From contig NZ_JAPEOB010000003.1 in the NCBI RefSeq assembly GCF_026341775.1, forward strand, positions 682,001 to 746,000: a DNA stretch of 64,000 bases, given 5' to 3'. Within the stretch, counting starts at the first letter, position 1; each line of letters opens with the position of its first letter. The notes under the pieces were generated by a model. That model made no database searches, was not told the origin of the DNA, and saw only the letters and a list, made by a program, of their open reading frames with translations. This document shows positions 35,301-47,744 of this stretch, piece by piece. The DNA comes from Streptomyces sp. NBC_00654. Its GTDB lineage: Bacteria; Actinomycetota; Actinomycetes; Streptomycetales; Streptomycetaceae. The position numbers and the translations under genes were made by a program.

Positions 35301-37196
35301 TCAGACCGCCCTCATCAGCAGGGTTGCGGCGATGAGCACGGCCGTACCGCCGAACATCGAGACCGCGTAGGAGCGGGCGTAGCCGTTCTGCAGCTTGCGC
35401 AGCCGGCCGGAGAGCCCGCCGACCGAGGCGGCCGTGCCGTTGACGACACCGTCGACCAGGGTGTGGTCGACATAGACCAGGGAGCGGGTGAGGTGCTCGC
35501 CGCCGCGGACCAGGACCACATGGTTGAAGTCGTCCTGGAGCAGGTCGCGGCGGGCGGCCCGGGTGAGCAGCGAGCCGCGCGGGGCGACGACGGGGACGGG
35601 CTTGCGTCCATACATCAGCCAGGCGATGGCGACGCCGATGACCAGGACCACCATGGTGGCGCCGGTGACGGTGGTCGCGCTGACCGGGGCGTGGCCGTGG
35701 TCGTGTCCTGTGACGGGCTCCAGCCAGTGCATGAACCGGTCGCCGATGGAGAAGAAGCCACCGGCGAAGACCGAACCGAAGGCCAGCACGATCATGGGGA
35801 TCGTCATCGACTTCGGGGACTCGTGCGGGTGCGGCTCGTGCCCTTCGGCGTCCGGCTGCCAGCGCTTCTCGCCGAAGAACGTCAGCAGCATCACGCGGGT
35901 CATGTAGAACGCGGTGATCGCGGCGCCCAGCAGGGCGACCGAGCCGAGGATCCAGCCCTCGGTGCCGCCCTTGGCGAAGGCCGCCTCGATGATCTTGTCC
36001 TTGGAGAAGAAGCCGGACAGACCGGGGAAGCCGATGATCGCGAGATAGCCGAGCCCGAAGGTGATGAAGGTGACCGGCATGTACTTCCGCAGGCCGCCGT
36101 ACTTGCGCATGTCGACCTCGTCGTTCATGCCGTGCATGACCGAACCGGCACCGAGGAAGAGCCCGGCCTTGAAGAAGCCGTGCGTCACCAGGTGCATGAT
36201 CGCGAAGACATAGCCGATGGGGCCGAGGCCCGCGGCCAGGATCATGTAGCCGATCTGCGACATCGTCGACCCGGCGAGCGCCTTCTTGATGTCGTCCTTC
36301 GCGCAACCGACGATCGCACCGAACAGGAGCGTGACGGCACCGACGATGACGACGGCCATCTGTGCGTCCGGGGCGGCGTTGAAGATCGCGCCGGACCTGA
36401 CGATGAGATAGACACCCGCGGTCACCATGGTGGCGGCGTGGATGAGGGCGGAGACCGGGGTCGGGCCCTCCATCGCGTCACCGAGCCACGACTGGAGCGG
36501 TACCTGGGCCGACTTGCCGCAGGCGGCGAGCAGCAGCATCAGGCCGATGGCCGTCAGCTTGCCCTGGCTCGTCTCACCGGTCGACTCCAGCACCGGGCCG
36601 AAGGCGAAGGTGCCGAAGGTGGTGAACATCAGCATGATGGCGATCGACAGGCCCATGTCGCCGACCCGGTTGACCAGGAAGGCCTTCTTGGCCGCGGTGG
36701 CCGCGCTGGGCTTGTGCTGCCAGAAGCCGATCAGCAGGTACGACGCCAGGCCGACGCCCTCCCACCCGACGTACAGCAGCAGGTAGTTGTCGGCGATGAC
36801 GAGCAGGAGCATCGCCGCGAGGAACAGGTTCAGATAGCCGAAGAAGCGGCGCCTGCGCTCGTCGTGCTCCATGTAGCCGATGGAGTAGATGTGGATCAGC
36901 GTGCCCACACCCGTGATCAGCAGCACGAACGTCATCGACAGCTGGTCGAGCTGGAAGGCGATGTCGGCCTGGAAGCCCTCGACCGGAATCCAGCTGAACA
37001 GCTTCTGGTGCAGGGCCCGGTCCTCGGCCCCCTTGCCCAGCATGTCGAGGAAGAGGACGACTCCGACGACGAACGAGGCGGCGGCGAGCAGTGTGCCGAG
37101 CCAGTGTCCGGCACGGTCCAGCCGGCGGCCGCCGCACAGCAGGACCACCGCTCCGAGCAGGGGCGCCGCGACGAGCAGCGCAATCAGGTTCTCCAC
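35301..37196 (-). CDS. nuoL: NADH-quinone oxidoreductase subunit L
   Basis: A 631-residue distal antiporter-like subunit. [61 protein letters not shown] and [20 protein letters not shown] are diagnostic. The His-rich cytoplasmic loops ([24 protein letters not shown]) and the C-terminal lateral-helix region are present. GTG start, 13 nt after nuoK. Proton pumping at the far end of the membrane arm. Confidence 0.96.
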   Translation of the reverse strand: MENLIALLVAAPLLGAVVLLCGGRRLDRAGHWLGTLLAAASFVVGVVLFLDMLGKGAEDRALHQKLFSWIPVEGFQADIAFQLDQLSMTFVLLITGVGTLIHIYSIGYMEHDERRRRFFGYLNLFLAAMLLLVIADNYLLLYVGWEGVGLASYLLIGFWQHKPSAATAAKKAFLVNRVGDMGLSIAIMLMFTTFGTFAFGPVLESTGETSQGKLTAIGLMLLLAACGKSAQVPLQSWLGDAMEGPTPVSALIHAATMVTAGVYLIVRSGAIFNAAPDAQMAVVIVGAVTLLFGAIVGCAKDDIKKALAGSTMSQIGYMILAAGLGPIGYVFAIMHLVTHGFFKAGLFLGAGSVMHGMNDEVDMRKYGGLRKYMPVTFITFGLGYLAIIGFPGLSGFFSKDKIIEAAFAKGGTEGWILGSVALLGAAITAFYMTRVMLLTFFGEKRWQPDAEGHEPHPHESPKSMTIPMIVLAFGSVFAGGFFSIGDRFMHWLEPVTGHDHGHAPVSATTVTGATMVVLVIGVAIAWLMYGRKPVPVVAPRGSLLTRAARRDLLQDDFNHVVLVRGGEHLTRSLVYVDHTLVDGVVNGTAASVGGLSGRLRKLQNGYARSYAVSMFGGTAVLIAATLLMRAV

Positions 37197-37209
37197 GATT
37201 TCCGACCCC

Positions 37210-37509
37210 TTACAGCTTCATCAGGCTGGCGTCGTCGACCGAGGCCGAGTGGCGGGAGCGGAACAGCGACACGATGATCGCGAGCCCGACGACGACTTCC
37301 GCGGCGGCGACGACCATCGTGAAGAACGCGACGATCTGCCCGTCGAGATTGCCGTGCATCCGGGAGAACGTGACGAACGCGAGGTTGCACGCGTTGAGCA
37401 TCAGCTCCACACACATGAACACCACGATCGCGTTCCGCCTGATCAGCACCCCGGACGCGCCGATGGTGAACAACAGGGCCGCGAGGTAGAGGTAGTTGAC
37501 CGGATTCAC
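37210..37509 (-). CDS. nuoK: NADH-quinone oxidoreductase subunit K
   Basis: A 99-residue three-helix membrane subunit. The conserved Glu in [15 protein letters not shown] and the second in [17 protein letters not shown] are the buried carboxylates of the proton path. The GTG start overlaps the nuoJ stop as GTGA. Full family length. Confidence 0.97.
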   Translation of the reverse strand: MNPVNYLYLAALLFTIGASGVLIRRNAIVVFMCVELMLNACNLAFVTFSRMHGNLDGQIVAFFTMVVAAAEVVVGLAIIVSLFRSRHSASVDDASLMKL

Positions 37510-38333
37510 TTGGCGACCTCCTCTTCTTCGTTGTCACGGCCGAGCCGTTCCTCCGAGCGCTGCTCCAGCGCCTTGAGGTCGGCGAGCGCCTCGTGCGACA
37601 CATCGCGGATCTGGCCGCGCTCGCGCAGCGTCCGCATGACGGTGAGCTCGGACGGGGTGCCGTCCGGGAGCAGACCGGCGATGTCCACCGCGTTGTGCCG
37701 GGCGTAGACGCCGGGGGCGGGCAGCGGCGGAAGCTGGCTGCTGCGCACGCGCGCCTCGGACATCTCCCGCTGGCTCTTGGCCCGTTCGGTGCGCTCGCGG
37801 TGGGTGAGCACCATCGCTCCGACGGTCGCGGTGATCAGCAGGGCGCCGGTGATCTCGAACGCGAAGACGTACTTGGTGAAGATCAGGTTGGCGAGCCCCT
37901 CGACATTCCCGCCGTGCTTGGCGTTGGCGGCGCCGAGCCCGTTGAAATTGTTCAGGGAGGCGTTGCCGATGCCCGCGACGAGCAGGACACCGAAGCCGAG
38001 TCCGCAGCCCGCGGCCAGCCAGCGCTGCCCCTTGAGGGTTTCCTTGAGCGAGTCCGCGGCCGTGACACCGACGAGCATGACCACGAAGAGGAACAGCATC
38101 ATGATCGCGCCGGTGTAGACGACGACCTGGACGATGCCCAGGAAGTACGCGCCGTTGGCGAGGTAGAAGACGGCCAGGACGATCATGGTCCCGGCGAGCG
38201 AGAGGGCGCTGTGCACGGCCTTCTTCATCAGGACGGTGGACAGCGCGCCGATCACGGCGACGGTGCCCAGCACCCAGAACTGGATGGCCTCGCCGGTCGA
38301 GGTGGTGGAGGCCACCGCTGCCAGGCCGGTCAT
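37506..38333 (-). CDS. nuoJ: NADH-quinone oxidoreductase subunit J
   Basis: A 275-residue subunit with five helices in the first 170 residues ([25 protein letters not shown] is the conserved pi-bulge helix). After the last helix there is a roughly 100-residue charged cytoplasmic extension ([21 protein letters not shown]...[15 protein letters not shown]) absent from E. coli NuoJ, as in other actinobacteria. The ATG overlaps the nuoI stop as ATGA and the stop overlaps nuoK. Confidence 0.95.
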   Translation of the reverse strand: MTGLAAVASTTSTGEAIQFWVLGTVAVIGALSTVLMKKAVHSALSLAGTMIVLAVFYLANGAYFLGIVQVVVYTGAIMMLFLFVVMLVGVTAADSLKETLKGQRWLAAGCGLGFGVLLVAGIGNASLNNFNGLGAANAKHGGNVEGLANLIFTKYVFAFEITGALLITATVGAMVLTHRERTERAKSQREMSEARVRSSQLPPLPAPGVYARHNAVDIAGLLPDGTPSELTVMRTLRERGQIRDVSHEALADLKALEQRSEERLGRDNEEEEVAK

Positions 38334-39004
38334 GCGTCCACCGCCTTGTCCTGCCGGCCGACTCCGCCGTCGGCGCCGTCGGCGGACTTGTCGTCCTCGC
38401 CCTTGGACACGGCGCGCTGGCGCTCCGTACCGGGGGCGGCCTCGGTCACCAGGCCGCGGTAGTAGTCCTGTTCGTCCATGCCCGGGAAGATCGCGTGCGG
38501 ACTGTCGACCATGCCTTCCTCCAGGCCCGCGAGGAGCTCGTCCTTGGTGTAGATGAGGCTCTCGCGGGTGGTGTTGGCGAGCTCGAACTCGTTCGTCATC
38601 GTCAGCGCCCTGGTCGGGCAGGCCTCGATGCAGAGTCCGCAGAGGATGCAGCGCGCGTAGTTGATCTGGTAGACGCGGCCGTAGCGCTCCCCCGGGGAGT
38701 AGCGCTCCTCCTCGGTGTTGTCCGCGCCCTCCACATAGATGGCGTCCGCCGGACACGCCCAGGCGCACAGCTCGCAGCCGATGCACTTCTCCAGGCCGTC
38801 CGGATGACGGTTGAGCTGGTGGCGGCCGTGGAAGCGGGGCGCGGTCACCTTCTGCGTTTCCGGGTACTGCTCGGTCAGCCGCTTCTTGAACATGGCCTTG
38901 AAGGTCACACCGAAGCCGGCCACAGGATTCTGGAACTTGTCCTCCGAGGATCCCGAGGACCCTGTGGGTTCGCTCGATCCCCTGGGTTCCGATGACTCAG
39001 ACAC
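38330..39004 (-). CDS. nuoI: NADH-quinone oxidoreductase subunit I
   Basis: A 224-residue peripheral-arm ferredoxin-like subunit. Two 4Fe-4S motifs, [12 protein letters not shown] and [12 protein letters not shown], carry clusters N6a and N6b. The Ser/Glu-rich N-terminal tail ([21 protein letters not shown]) and a 60-residue C-terminal tail are actinobacterial extensions. The GTG start was chosen for its AGGAGG 6 nt upstream; it overlaps nuoH by 8 bp. Confidence 0.95.
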   Translation of the reverse strand: MSESSEPRGSSEPTGSSGSSEDKFQNPVAGFGVTFKAMFKKRLTEQYPETQKVTAPRFHGRHQLNRHPDGLEKCIGCELCAWACPADAIYVEGADNTEEERYSPGERYGRVYQINYARCILCGLCIEACPTRALTMTNEFELANTTRESLIYTKDELLAGLEEGMVDSPHAIFPGMDEQDYYRGLVTEAAPGTERQRAVSKGEDDKSADGADGGVGRQDKAVDA

Positions 39005-40400
39005 CGTCAGCCTCCTTTCCGTCACTCGCATTTCCGTCACTCTGAGTATCCGGCCCACCACTGACAACGAGCTCCCGCTCGCGTCGTGGCCTGCGGCGCG
39101 GCACGGTCGGCAGGGTCTGTCCGGGCAGCGGCGGCACCGGGAATCCGCCCGCCATCGGGTCGAACGCGGGCTCCGGTCCGGCCGCCGCCTCCTCGGCCTT
39201 CGCCTTGCGGTCGCGGAAGATGTCGACGACGAAGGAGATCAGCAGGACCGCGATCACGGCCCCGGCGACGTACAGCACGATCCGGGAGAAGTCGTAGCCC
39301 TCGTTGCGCAGCGCGCGGACCGTGGCGACGAGCATCAGCCAGACCACGGAGACCGGGATCAGGACCTTCCAGCCGAGCTTCATCAGCTGGTCGTAGCGGA
39401 CACGGGGCAGCGTGCCGCGCAGCCAGATGAAGAAGAACAGCAGCAGCTGGACCTTGATGACGAACCAGAGCATCGGCCACCAGCCGTGGTTCGCGCCCTC
39501 CCAGAAGGTGCTGATCGGGTACGGAGCCCGCCAGCCGCCGAGGAAGAGGGTCACGGAGACCGCGGAGACGGTGACCATGTTGACGTACTCGGCGAGCATG
39601 AACATCGCGAACTTGATCGACGAGTACTCGGTGTTGAAGCCGCCGACGAGGTCGCCCTCGGACTCCGGCATGTCGAACGGGGCGCGGTTCGTCTCGCCGA
39701 CCATCGTGACGATGTAGATGATGAAGGAGACCGGCAGCAGGATGATGAACCAGCGGTCCTCCTGCGCCTCCACGATCTTCGAGGTCGACATCGACCCGGA
39801 GTAGAGGAAGACCGAGGCGAACGCGGCACCCATCGCGATCTCGTAGCTGATCATCTGGGCGCAGGACCGGAGCCCGCCGAGCAGCGGGTACGTCGATCCG
39901 GAGGACCAGCCCGCCAGCACGATGCCGTAGATGCCGACCGAGGCGACCGCGAGGATGTACAGCATCGCGATCGGCAGGTCGGTCAGCTGCATCGTCGTAC
40001 GGTGACCGAAGATCGAGACCTCGTTGCCGGACGGGCCGAACGGGATCACGGCGATCGCCATGAACGCCGGAATGGCCGCGACGATCGGCGCGAGGACGTA
40101 GACGACCTTGTCCGCCCGCTTGACGATGACGTCTTCCTTCAGCATCAGTTTGACGCCGTCGGCGAGCGACTGGAGCATGCCCCAGGGTCCGTGCCGGTTG
40201 GGCCCGATGCGCAGCTGCATCCAGGCGACGACCTTGCGCTCCCACACGATGGAGAACAGCACGGTCACCATCAGGAACGCGAAGCAGAAGACCGCCTTGA
40301 TGACGACGAGCCACCAGGGGTCGGTGCCGAACATCGAGAGATCCTCGGCGGCGAGAGGGGCACCGTGCGGTGCCGTCGCGAGTGCGGCGAGGCCAGTCAC
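38997..40400 (-). CDS. nuoH: NADH-quinone oxidoreductase subunit H
   Basis: A 467-residue membrane subunit that builds the quinone entry site with NuoB and NuoD. Eight helices; [37 protein letters not shown] and [41 protein letters not shown] are the family signatures, including the quinone-site acidic loop. A C-terminal tail of about 75 residues with [21 protein letters not shown] is actinobacterial. GTG start overlaps the nuoG stop as GTGA. Confidence 0.96.
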   Translation of the reverse strand: MTGLAALATAPHGAPLAAEDLSMFGTDPWWLVVIKAVFCFAFLMVTVLFSIVWERKVVAWMQLRIGPNRHGPWGMLQSLADGVKLMLKEDVIVKRADKVVYVLAPIVAAIPAFMAIAVIPFGPSGNEVSIFGHRTTMQLTDLPIAMLYILAVASVGIYGIVLAGWSSGSTYPLLGGLRSCAQMISYEIAMGAAFASVFLYSGSMSTSKIVEAQEDRWFIILLPVSFIIYIVTMVGETNRAPFDMPESEGDLVGGFNTEYSSIKFAMFMLAEYVNMVTVSAVSVTLFLGGWRAPYPISTFWEGANHGWWPMLWFVIKVQLLLFFFIWLRGTLPRVRYDQLMKLGWKVLIPVSVVWLMLVATVRALRNEGYDFSRIVLYVAGAVIAVLLISFVVDIFRDRKAKAEEAAAGPEPAFDPMAGGFPVPPLPGQTLPTVPRRRPRRERELVVSGGPDTQSDGNASDGKEADGV

Positions 40401-42907
40401 GCTCGTACCTCCGATGGTTCGACGGGAGCACCGGGTGCGGCGGCGGGGCCGATCCGCACCAGGCCGCCGGGGCGTGCGCCGGTGTCACCGGGGATGCCCC
40501 GCCCGACGGAGTTCAGCGGCACCCAGACCACCCGGTCCGGCATGTCGGTGACCTTCAGCGGGAGTTCGACGGTGCCGGTGGGTCCGGTCACGGCCAGCAG
40601 GTCGCCGTCCTTCACCCCGGACTCGGCCGCCGTGGTGGCCGAGAGCCGGGCGACGGCCGCGTGCCGGGTCCCGGCGAGCGCCGTGTCGCCCTCCTGGAGG
40701 CGGCCCAGGTCCAGCAGCATCCGGTGGCCCGCGAGGACCGCCTCGCCGTCGCCGGGCCGGGGCAGCGGCTGCGCCGGCTCCCTCGGGTCCTGGGCGTGAC
40801 CGCCCTGCCCCCCGCCGAGCCGGTCCAGCTCGCGCCGGGCCGACTTCAGGTCGGGCAGTGCGAGATGTACGTCCATGGCGTCGGCCAGCATGTGCAGCAC
40901 CCGGGCATCGCTCGGGCAGAGCGTCCGGGGCATCTGCTCGGGCTTCAGCGCCGCCTCGAACAGCCGGGCCCTGCCCTCCCAGTTGAGGAAGGTGCCGGGC
41001 TTCTCGGCCACCGCGGCGACCGGGAAGACCACGTCAGCCCGCTCCGTGACCTCGCTGGGCCGCAGCTCCAGCGAGACCAGGAAGCCGACCCGGTCCAGGG
41101 CCTGAAGGGCGCGTTCCGGGTCGGGCAGGTCGGTGACCCCGACCCCGGCGACGAGCAGTGCGCCCAGTTCACCGGTGGCCGCCGCCTCCACGATCTGGCC
41201 CGTGTCGCGGCCGTAGCGGGCGGGGAGTTCGGCGACGCCCCAGGCGGCCGCCACCTCGTCCCTGGCCCGCGGGTCGGTGGCCGGGCGGCCGCCGGGCAGC
41301 AGCGACGGGACCGCGCCCGCCTCCACCGCACCGCGCTCGCCGGCCCGGCGCGGGATCCACACGAGCGTGGCGCCGGTCGCGGCCGCGGTCCGTACGGCGG
41401 CGCTCAGCGCACCGGGTACCCCCGCCAGCCGCTCGCCCACCACGATCACGGAGCCCTCACCGCGCAGCGCCTCGGCCGCCGCGGACCCTTCGCCGTCCAG
41501 CCCGACCCCGCCCGCGAGCGCGTCCAGCCATTCGGTCTCGGTACCGGGGGCGGCGGGAAGCAGCGTGCCGCCCGTCTTCTCCAGACCGCGTGAGGCGTGC
41601 GAGGCGAGGGCGAAGGTGCGCTGACCGTGCTTGCGGTGCGCCTTGCGCAGCCGCAGGAAGACGCCGGGGGCCTCCTCCTCGGACTCGAACCCGGCCAGCA
41701 GAACGGCCGGGGCCTTCTCCAGGGAGGTGTACGTGACCCCGTCGCCGTCCAGGTCGCGTCCGCGTCCGGCGACGCGGGCCGCCAGGAAGTCGGCCTCCTC
41801 GCCGCTGTGGACACGGGCCCGGAAGTCGATGTCGTTGGTGTCGAGGGCGACCCGGGCGAACTTGCTGTAGGCGTAGGCGTCCTCGACGGTCAGCCGGCCG
41901 CCGGTCAGGACCCCGGTCCTGCCGCGCGCGGCGCCGAGACCGGCGGCCGCGGCGGCCAGCGCCTCGGGCCAGCCCGCCGGTTCCAGCACACCGTCCGCGT
42001 TGCGCACGAGCGGGTGGGTGAGCCGGTCGCGCTGCTGGGCGTAACGGAAGCCGAACCGCCCCTTGTCGCAGAGCCACTCCTCGTTGACCTCGGGCTCGTT
42101 GGCCGCGAGGCGCCGCATGACCTTGCCGCGCCGGTGGTCGGTACGGGTCGCGCAGCCGCCCGCGCAGTGCTCGCAGACCGAGGGCGTCGACACCAGGTCG
42201 AAGGGGCGGGAGCGGAACCGGTACGCCGCCGAGGTCAGCGCGCCGACCGGGCAGATCTGGATGGTGTTGCCGGAGAAGTACGACTCGAACGGGTCGCCCT
42301 GCCCGGTGCCGACCTGCTGGAGCGCGCCGCGCTCGATCAGCTCGATCATCGGGTCGCCCGCCACCTGGTTGGAGAACCGGGTGCAGCGCGCGCAGAGCAC
42401 GCACCGTTCACGGTCCAGCAGTACCTGGGTGGAGATCGGGACGGGCTTCTCGAAGGTGCGCTTCTTGCCGTCGAACCGTGAGTCGCTGTCGCCGTGCGAC
42501 ATCGCCTGGTTCTGGAGCGGGCACTCGCCGCCCTTGTCGCAGACGGGGCAGTCCAGCGGGTGGTTGATGAGCAGGAGCTCCATCACCCCCTTCTGGGCCT
42601 TCTCCGCGACCGGCGAGGAGATCTGCGACTTCACGACCATGCCGTCGGTGCAGGTGATGGTGCAGGACGCCATCGGCTTGCGCTGGCCCTCGACCTCGAC
42701 GATGCACTGGCGGCAGGCGCCGGCCGGGTCGAGGAGCGGGTGGTCGCAGAAGCGCGGGATCTCGATGCCGAGGAGCTCGGCCGCCCGGATGACCAGGGTG
42801 CCCTTGGGGACGCTGATCTCGATGCCGTCGATGGTCAGCGTGACAAGGTCCTCGGGCGGGAGAGCCGCCTCGCCGCCCCCGGAGGGCGCACTCGTGGTGA
42901 CTGTCAT
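40397..42907 (-). CDS. nuoG: NADH-quinone oxidoreductase subunit G
   Basis: An 836-residue iron-sulfur subunit of the peripheral arm. Cluster ligands in order: [15 protein letters not shown] for the 2Fe-2S N1b; the [17 protein letters not shown]is/Cys motif for N5; CVLCARC and ICPVGALT for N4; and CEHCAGGC with a later C ([10 protein letters not shown]) for the extra N7 cluster kept only in some bacteria. The C-terminal half is a molybdopterin-oxidoreductase-like domain without a cofactor. ATG overlaps the nuoF stop as ATGA. Confidence 0.96.
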   Translation of the reverse strand: MTVTTSAPSGGGEAALPPEDLVTLTIDGIEISVPKGTLVIRAAELLGIEIPRFCDHPLLDPAGACRQCIVEVEGQRKPMASCTITCTDGMVVKSQISSPVAEKAQKGVMELLLINHPLDCPVCDKGGECPLQNQAMSHGDSDSRFDGKKRTFEKPVPISTQVLLDRERCVLCARCTRFSNQVAGDPMIELIERGALQQVGTGQGDPFESYFSGNTIQICPVGALTSAAYRFRSRPFDLVSTPSVCEHCAGGCATRTDHRRGKVMRRLAANEPEVNEEWLCDKGRFGFRYAQQRDRLTHPLVRNADGVLEPAGWPEALAAAAAGLGAARGRTGVLTGGRLTVEDAYAYSKFARVALDTNDIDFRARVHSGEEADFLAARVAGRGRDLDGDGVTYTSLEKAPAVLLAGFESEEEAPGVFLRLRKAHRKHGQRTFALASHASRGLEKTGGTLLPAAPGTETEWLDALAGGVGLDGEGSAAAEALRGEGSVIVVGERLAGVPGALSAAVRTAAATGATLVWIPRRAGERGAVEAGAVPSLLPGGRPATDPRARDEVAAAWGVAELPARYGRDTGQIVEAAATGELGALLVAGVGVTDLPDPERALQALDRVGFLVSLELRPSEVTERADVVFPVAAVAEKPGTFLNWEGRARLFEAALKPEQMPRTLCPSDARVLHMLADAMDVHLALPDLKSARRELDRLGGGQGGHAQDPREPAQPLPRPGDGEAVLAGHRMLLDLGRLQEGDTALAGTRHAAVARLSATTAAESGVKDGDLLAVTGPTGTVELPLKVTDMPDRVVWVPLNSVGRGIPGDTGARPGGLVRIGPAAAPGAPVEPSEVRA

Positions 42908-44268
42908 GCGTTCACCCCCCGGTGAGTGTTCTTGTCGTCGGCCCAGACGGTCGACTTGGCGGGATCGAAGGGGCAGCCCCTGCCCGTGATGTGCTGCTCG
43001 TACTCCTCGCGGAAGTACTTCAGCGAGGAGAAGATCGGCGAGGCGGCGCCGTCGCCGAGGGCGCAGAAGGACTTGCCGTTGATGTTGTCGGCGATGTCGT
43101 TGAGCTTGTCGAGGTCGGACATCCGGCCCTTGCCGGCCTCGATGTCGCGCAGCAGCTGGACGAGCCAGTACGTGCCCTCGCGGCACGGTGTGCACTTGCC
43201 GCAGGACTCGTGGGCGTAGAACTCGGTCCACCGGGTGACGGCCCGTACGACACAGGTCGTCTCGTCGAAGCACTGGAGCGCCTTGGTGCCGAGCATCGAC
43301 CCGGCGGCGCCGACGCCCTCGTAGTCCAGGGGGACGTCGAGGTGTTCGTCGGTGAACATCGGGGTGGAGGAGCCGCCCGGGGTCCAGAACTTCAGGCGGT
43401 GACCGGCCCGGATGCCGCCGCTCATGTCGAGCAGCTGACGCAGGGTGATGCCGAGCGGGGCCTCGTACTGGCCGGGGCTGGTGACGTGTCCGCTCAGCGA
43501 GTACAGCGTGAAGCCCGGGGACTTCTCGCTGCCCATCGACTTGAACCAGTCCTTGCCCTTGTTCAGGATCGCGGGAACCGAGGCGATGGACTCGACGTTG
43601 TTCACCACAGTGGGGCAGGCGTACAGACCGGCGACCGCGGGGAAGGGAGGGCGCAGCCGGGGCTGGCCACGCCGTCCTTCGAGCGAGTCGAGCAGCGCGG
43701 TTTCCTCACCACAGATGTACGCACCGGCACCCGCGTGCACCGTGAGTTCCAGGTCGAGACCCGAACCCAGGATGTCCTTCCCCAGATAACCCGCCTCGTA
43801 GGCCTCGCGTACGGCCTCGTGCAGGCGCCGCAGCACGGGGACCACTTCGCCGCGCAGATAGATGAAGGCGTGCGAGGAGCGGATCGCGTAACAGGCGATC
43901 ACCATGCCCTCGATGAGGCTGTGCGGGTTGGCGAAGAGGAGCGGGATGTCCTTGCAGGTCCCGGGCTCCGACTCGTCGGCGTTGACGACCAGGTAGTGCG
44001 GCTTGCCGTCGCCCTGCGGGATGAACTGCCACTTCATCCCGGTGGGGAAGCCCGCGCCGCCGCGTCCGCGCAGACCGGAGTCCTTGACGTACGCGATGAG
44101 GTCGTCGGGCGACATGGCCAGCGCCTTGCGCAGTCCCTGGTACCCGTCGTGGCGCCGGTAGGTGTCCAGCGTCCAGGATTCGGGCTCGTCCCAGAAGGCG
44201 GAGAGCACGGGCGAGAGCAGCTTCTCGGGGCTGGTCCCGTTCGTGTCGATCTCGGCGGCCAAGGTCAT
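42904..44268 (-). CDS. nuoF: NADH-quinone oxidoreductase subunit F
   Basis: A 454-residue subunit that binds NADH and FMN and starts electron flow. [17 protein letters not shown] is the NADH site, [16 protein letters not shown] and [32 protein letters not shown] the FMN/NADH region, and [13 protein letters not shown] with a distal Cys (FCALGDGAA) the N3 4Fe-4S ligands. The start ATG shares one base with the nuoE stop (TGATG); a GTG one codon earlier is possible. Confidence 0.96.
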   Translation of the reverse strand: MTLAAEIDTNGTSPEKLLSPVLSAFWDEPESWTLDTYRRHDGYQGLRKALAMSPDDLIAYVKDSGLRGRGGAGFPTGMKWQFIPQGDGKPHYLVVNADESEPGTCKDIPLLFANPHSLIEGMVIACYAIRSSHAFIYLRGEVVPVLRRLHEAVREAYEAGYLGKDILGSGLDLELTVHAGAGAYICGEETALLDSLEGRRGQPRLRPPFPAVAGLYACPTVVNNVESIASVPAILNKGKDWFKSMGSEKSPGFTLYSLSGHVTSPGQYEAPLGITLRQLLDMSGGIRAGHRLKFWTPGGSSTPMFTDEHLDVPLDYEGVGAAGSMLGTKALQCFDETTCVVRAVTRWTEFYAHESCGKCTPCREGTYWLVQLLRDIEAGKGRMSDLDKLNDIADNINGKSFCALGDGAASPIFSSLKYFREEYEQHITGRGCPFDPAKSTVWADDKNTHRGVNA

Positions 44269-45134
44269 CACTCCCCCTCCTCGGCTGCGGGCCCGGCCGG
44301 GTGCTCCGGGTCGGAGGCCGAGGTCTGCTGTGGTGCGTCATGAGAGCTGAGGTGCTCGGACGGTGAAGGGTCGTGGGGCTGCGCGCCGCCGGGGGCGTTG
44401 CCGTGCGTCGCGCCGCGCGGCGAGACGACCCGGGCCTGCGGGGCGGCCTCGCCCTTGGCGAGCCTGAGCCCGATCAGCGAGGCGGGGCCCGCGCCGCCGC
44501 TCGCCCCGACGGCTCCGGGGCGCTCGTCGGGGAAGCCGGCCAGGATGCGCGACGTCTCCTTGTACGAGCAGAGCGGGGCGCCTCGGGTGGGTTCGACGGT
44601 ACGTCCGGCGATCAGGTCGTCGACCAGTCGCGTCGCGCTCTCGGGCGTCTGGTTGTCGAAGAACTCCCAGTTGACCATCACGACGGGGGCGAAGTCGCAG
44701 GCCGCGTTGCACTCGATGTGTTCGAGCGTGACCTTGCCGTCCTCGGTGGTCTCGTCGTTGCCGACCCCGAGGTGGTCCTTCAGCCGGTCGAAGATGGCGT
44801 CGCCGCCCATGACGGCGCACAGGGTGTTGGTGCAGACGCCGACCTGGTACTCACCGCTGGGCCTGCGCCGGTACATGGTGTAGAAGGTCGCGACCGCGGT
44901 GACCTCGGCGGTGGTGAGGCCGAGCAGTTCGGCGCAGAAGGCCATGCCCGTACGGGAGACGTACCCTTCCTCGGCCTGCACCAGGTGGAGGAGCGGCAGC
45001 AGGGCGGAGCGGCTGTCGGGGTAGCGGGCGATCACCTCCTTCGCGTCCGCTTCGAGCCGGGCGCGCACGTCGTCCGGGTAGGCGGGGGCGGGGAGCTGCG
45101 GCATCCCCAGACTGACCTCTTGGTTTGCGGTCAC
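44268..45134 (-). CDS. nuoE: NADH-quinone oxidoreductase subunit E
   Basis: A 288-residue thioredoxin-fold 2Fe-2S subunit (N1a). Ligands: [11 protein letters not shown] and [15 protein letters not shown]. The body ends near residue 215; about 70 more residues form a low-complexity Ala/Pro/Ser/His tail not found in E. coli NuoE. The GTG start overlaps the nuoD stop as GTGA. Confidence 0.95.
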   Translation of the reverse strand: MTANQEVSLGMPQLPAPAYPDDVRARLEADAKEVIARYPDSRSALLPLLHLVQAEEGYVSRTGMAFCAELLGLTTAEVTAVATFYTMYRRRPSGEYQVGVCTNTLCAVMGGDAIFDRLKDHLGVGNDETTEDGKVTLEHIECNAACDFAPVVMVNWEFFDNQTPESATRLVDDLIAGRTVEPTRGAPLCSYKETSRILAGFPDERPGAVGASGGAGPASLIGLRLAKGEAAPQARVVSPRGATHGNAPGGAQPHDPSPSEHLSSHDAPQQTSASDPEHPAGPAAEEGE

Positions 45135-46453
45135 CGGTCGACGCCTCCCATCACGGGGTCGATGGACGCGACGGCGACAATGACGTCGGCGACCTGGCCG
45201 CCCTCGCACATCGCCGCCATGGCCTGCAGGTTGGTGAAGGACGGGTCGCGGAAGTGGACCCGGTAGGGGCGGGTGCCGCCGTCCGAGACGACATGCACAC
45301 CGAGTTCGCCCTTGGGCGACTCGACCGCGGTGTACGCCTGTCCGGCCGGGACCCGGAAGCCCTCGGTCACCAGCTTGAAGTGGTGGATGAGGGCCTCCAT
45401 GGAGGTGCCCATGATCTTCTTGATGTGGTCGAGCGAGTTGCCGAGTCCGTCCGGCCCGAGCGCGAGCTGCGCGGGCCAGGCGATCTTCTTGTCGGCGACC
45501 ATGACCGGGCCCGGCTCCAGCCGGTCCAGGCACTGCTCGACGATCCTGAGCGACTGCCGCATCTCCTCCAGGCGGATGAGGAAGCGGCCGTAGGAGTCGC
45601 AGGTGTCCGCGGTGGGCACGTCGAACTCGTAGTTCTCGTAGCCGCAGTACGGCTCGGTCTTGCGCAGGTCGTGCGGGAGCCCGGCGGAGCGCAGCACCGG
45701 CCCGGTGGCGCCGAGCGCCATGCAGCCGGCCAGGTCGAGGTAGCCGACGTCCTGCATACGGGCCTTGAAGATGGGGTTGCCGGTGGCGAGCTTGTCGTAC
45801 TCCGGCAGGTTCTTCTTCATGGTCTTGATGAACGCCCGCAGTTGGTCGACCGCGCCCGGGGGCAGGTCCTGGGCGAGTCCGCCGGGACGGACGAACGCGT
45901 GGTTCATCCGGAGGCCGGTGATCAGCTCGAAGAGATCGAGAACCAGTTCACGATCGCGGAAGCCGTAGATCATGATCGTGGTGGCGCCGAGCTCCATGCC
46001 GCCGGTCGCGATGCAGACCAGGTGCGAGGAGAGGCGGTTGAGCTCCATCAGCAGGACGCGCAGGACCGTGGCCCGGTCGGGGATCTGGTCCTCGATGCCG
46101 AGCAGCTTCTCGACACCGAGGCAGTACGCCGTCTCGTTGAAGAACGGCGTCAGATAGTCCATGCGCGTGACGAACGTGGTGCCCTGGGTCCAGTTCCGGA
46201 ATTCGAGGTTCTTCTCGATGCCGGTGTGGAGGTAGCCGATGCCGCAGCGGGCTTCGGTGACGGTCTCGCCGTCGATCTCCAGGATCAGCCGCAGCACGCC
46301 GTGCGTGGACGGGTGCTGGGGGCCCATGTTGACGATGATGCGCTCGTCGTCGGACTTGACGGCCGACTCGACGACTTCGTCCCAGTCTCCGCCGGTGACT
46401 GTATATACAGTCCCCTCGGTCGTGGCACGGGGCGTTGCGTGGGGAGTGGTCAT
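45131..46453 (-). CDS. nuoD: NADH-quinone oxidoreductase subunit D
   Basis: A 440-residue 49-kDa-type subunit lining the quinone pocket. [24 protein letters not shown] carries the quinone-site His; [33 protein letters not shown] and DPVMGGVDR at the C-terminus are family hallmarks. The start shares one base with the nuoC stop (TGATG). AGGAG lies inside the nuoC end. Confidence 0.96.
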   Translation of the reverse strand: MTTPHATPRATTEGTVYTVTGGDWDEVVESAVKSDDERIIVNMGPQHPSTHGVLRLILEIDGETVTEARCGIGYLHTGIEKNLEFRNWTQGTTFVTRMDYLTPFFNETAYCLGVEKLLGIEDQIPDRATVLRVLLMELNRLSSHLVCIATGGMELGATTIMIYGFRDRELVLDLFELITGLRMNHAFVRPGGLAQDLPPGAVDQLRAFIKTMKKNLPEYDKLATGNPIFKARMQDVGYLDLAGCMALGATGPVLRSAGLPHDLRKTEPYCGYENYEFDVPTADTCDSYGRFLIRLEEMRQSLRIVEQCLDRLEPGPVMVADKKIAWPAQLALGPDGLGNSLDHIKKIMGTSMEALIHHFKLVTEGFRVPAGQAYTAVESPKGELGVHVVSDGGTRPYRVHFRDPSFTNLQAMAAMCEGGQVADVIVAVASIDPVMGGVDR

Positions 46454-47175
46454 CAGGAGTACGACCTCCGCTGGTCCGGAGCCGGGATCTGGGCGCCCTT
46501 GTACTCGACGGGGATGCCGCCGAGCGGGTAGTCCTTGCGCTGCGGGAAGCCCTGCCAGTCGTCCGGCATCATGATCCGGGTGAGGGCGGGGTGCCCGTCG
46601 AAGACGAGCCCGAAGAAGTCGTAGGTCTCGCGCTCGTGCCAGTCGTTGGTCGGGTAGACCTCGACGAGGGACGGGACGTGCGGGTCGCTGTCCGGTGCGG
46701 ACACCTCCAGCCGGATGAGCCGGCCGTGGGTGAGGGACCGCAGGTGGTAGACGGCGTGCAGTTCGCGGCCCTTGTCACCGAGGAAGTGGACGCCGCTGAC
46801 TCCCGTACAGAGCTCGAATCGCAGCGCCGGGTCGTCGCGCAGGGTGCGGGCGACCTGGAGCAGATGCTCGCGGGCGATGTGGAAGGTGAGTTCCGCGCGG
46901 TCGACGACGGTCTTCTCGATGGCGTTCTCGGGAAGCAGTCCCTGTTCGTCCAGGGCGCCTTCGAGTTCGTCGGCCACCTCGTCGAACCAGCCGCCGTACG
47001 GGCGCGAGGAGGCGCCGGGCAGGGCCACGGTGCGGACGAGGCCGCCGTAGCCGGAGGTGTCGCCACCGTTGTCCGCGCCGAACATGCCCTTGCGTACGCG
47101 GATGACCTCGGCCTGCTCGCGGGGTGCGGGGACGCCGTTGCCGTTGCGCTCGGCGCCGTTCTGGTCGTCGGTCAC
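46453..47175 (-). CDS. nuoC: NADH-quinone oxidoreductase subunit C
   Basis: A 240-residue 30-kDa-type subunit, separate from NuoD here. Typical motif: [54 protein letters not shown] start overlaps the nuoB stop as GTGA. The N-terminal 35 residues ([21 protein letters not shown]) are a polar tail. It scaffolds the peripheral arm and binds no cofactor. Confidence 0.95.
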   Translation of the reverse strand: MTDDQNGAERNGNGVPAPREQAEVIRVRKGMFGADNGGDTSGYGGLVRTVALPGASSRPYGGWFDEVADELEGALDEQGLLPENAIEKTVVDRAELTFHIAREHLLQVARTLRDDPALRFELCTGVSGVHFLGDKGRELHAVYHLRSLTHGRLIRLEVSAPDSDPHVPSLVEVYPTNDWHERETYDFFGLVFDGHPALTRIMMPDDWQGFPQRKDYPLGGIPVEYKGAQIPAPDQRRSYS

Positions 47176-47726
47176 CGCAGCAGCCCCTTCATCTCGATCA
47201 GGGGGAGCGCCTTGAGCGCCGCTTCCTCCGCCTCGCGGGCGGCCTCCTCCGCGTTGACCCCGAGCTTGGAGCCCTGGATCTTCTGGTGGAGCTTGAGGAT
47301 GGCGTCGATCAGCATCTCGGGGCGCGGCGGGCACCCCGGCAAATAGATATCAACCGGAACAATGTGGTCAACACCCTGAACAATGGCGTAATTATTGAAC
47401 ATCCCGCCCGATGATGCGCAAACCCCCATGGAGATCACCCACTTCGGGTTGGGCATCTGGTCGTAGACCTGCCGCAGGACGGGCGCCATCTTCTGGCTGA
47501 CCCGCCCCGCGACGATCATCAGATCCGCCTGCCGCGGCGATCCGCGGAAGACCTCCATCCCGAACCGGGCCAGGTCGTAACGGCCCGCGCCGGTCGTCAT
47601 CATCTCGATGGCGCAGCAGGCGAGGCCGAAGGTGGCCGGGAAGACGGAGGACTTCCGCACCCAGCCGGCGGCCTGCTCGACAGTGGTCAGCACAAAGCCG
47701 CTAGGCAGCTTCTCTTCGAGTCCCAT
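47172..47726 (-). CDS. nuoB: NADH-quinone oxidoreductase subunit B
   Basis: A 184-residue subunit carrying cluster N2, the electron donor to quinone. Ligands: ACCAIEM (tandem Cys), GVCASSGG and [62 protein letters not shown] is highly conserved. It starts 18 nt after nuoA. The short helix at the C-terminus ([19 protein letters not shown]) is charged and Ala-rich. Confidence 0.97.
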   Translation of the reverse strand: MGLEEKLPSGFVLTTVEQAAGWVRKSSVFPATFGLACCAIEMMTTGAGRYDLARFGMEVFRGSPRQADLMIVAGRVSQKMAPVLRQVYDQMPNPKWVISMGVCASSGGMFNNYAIVQGVDHIVPVDIYLPGCPPRPEMLIDAILKLHQKIQGSKLGVNAEEAAREAEEAALKALPLIEMKGLLR

Positions 47727-47744
47727 GGTGTGCCCCTCAGCCCC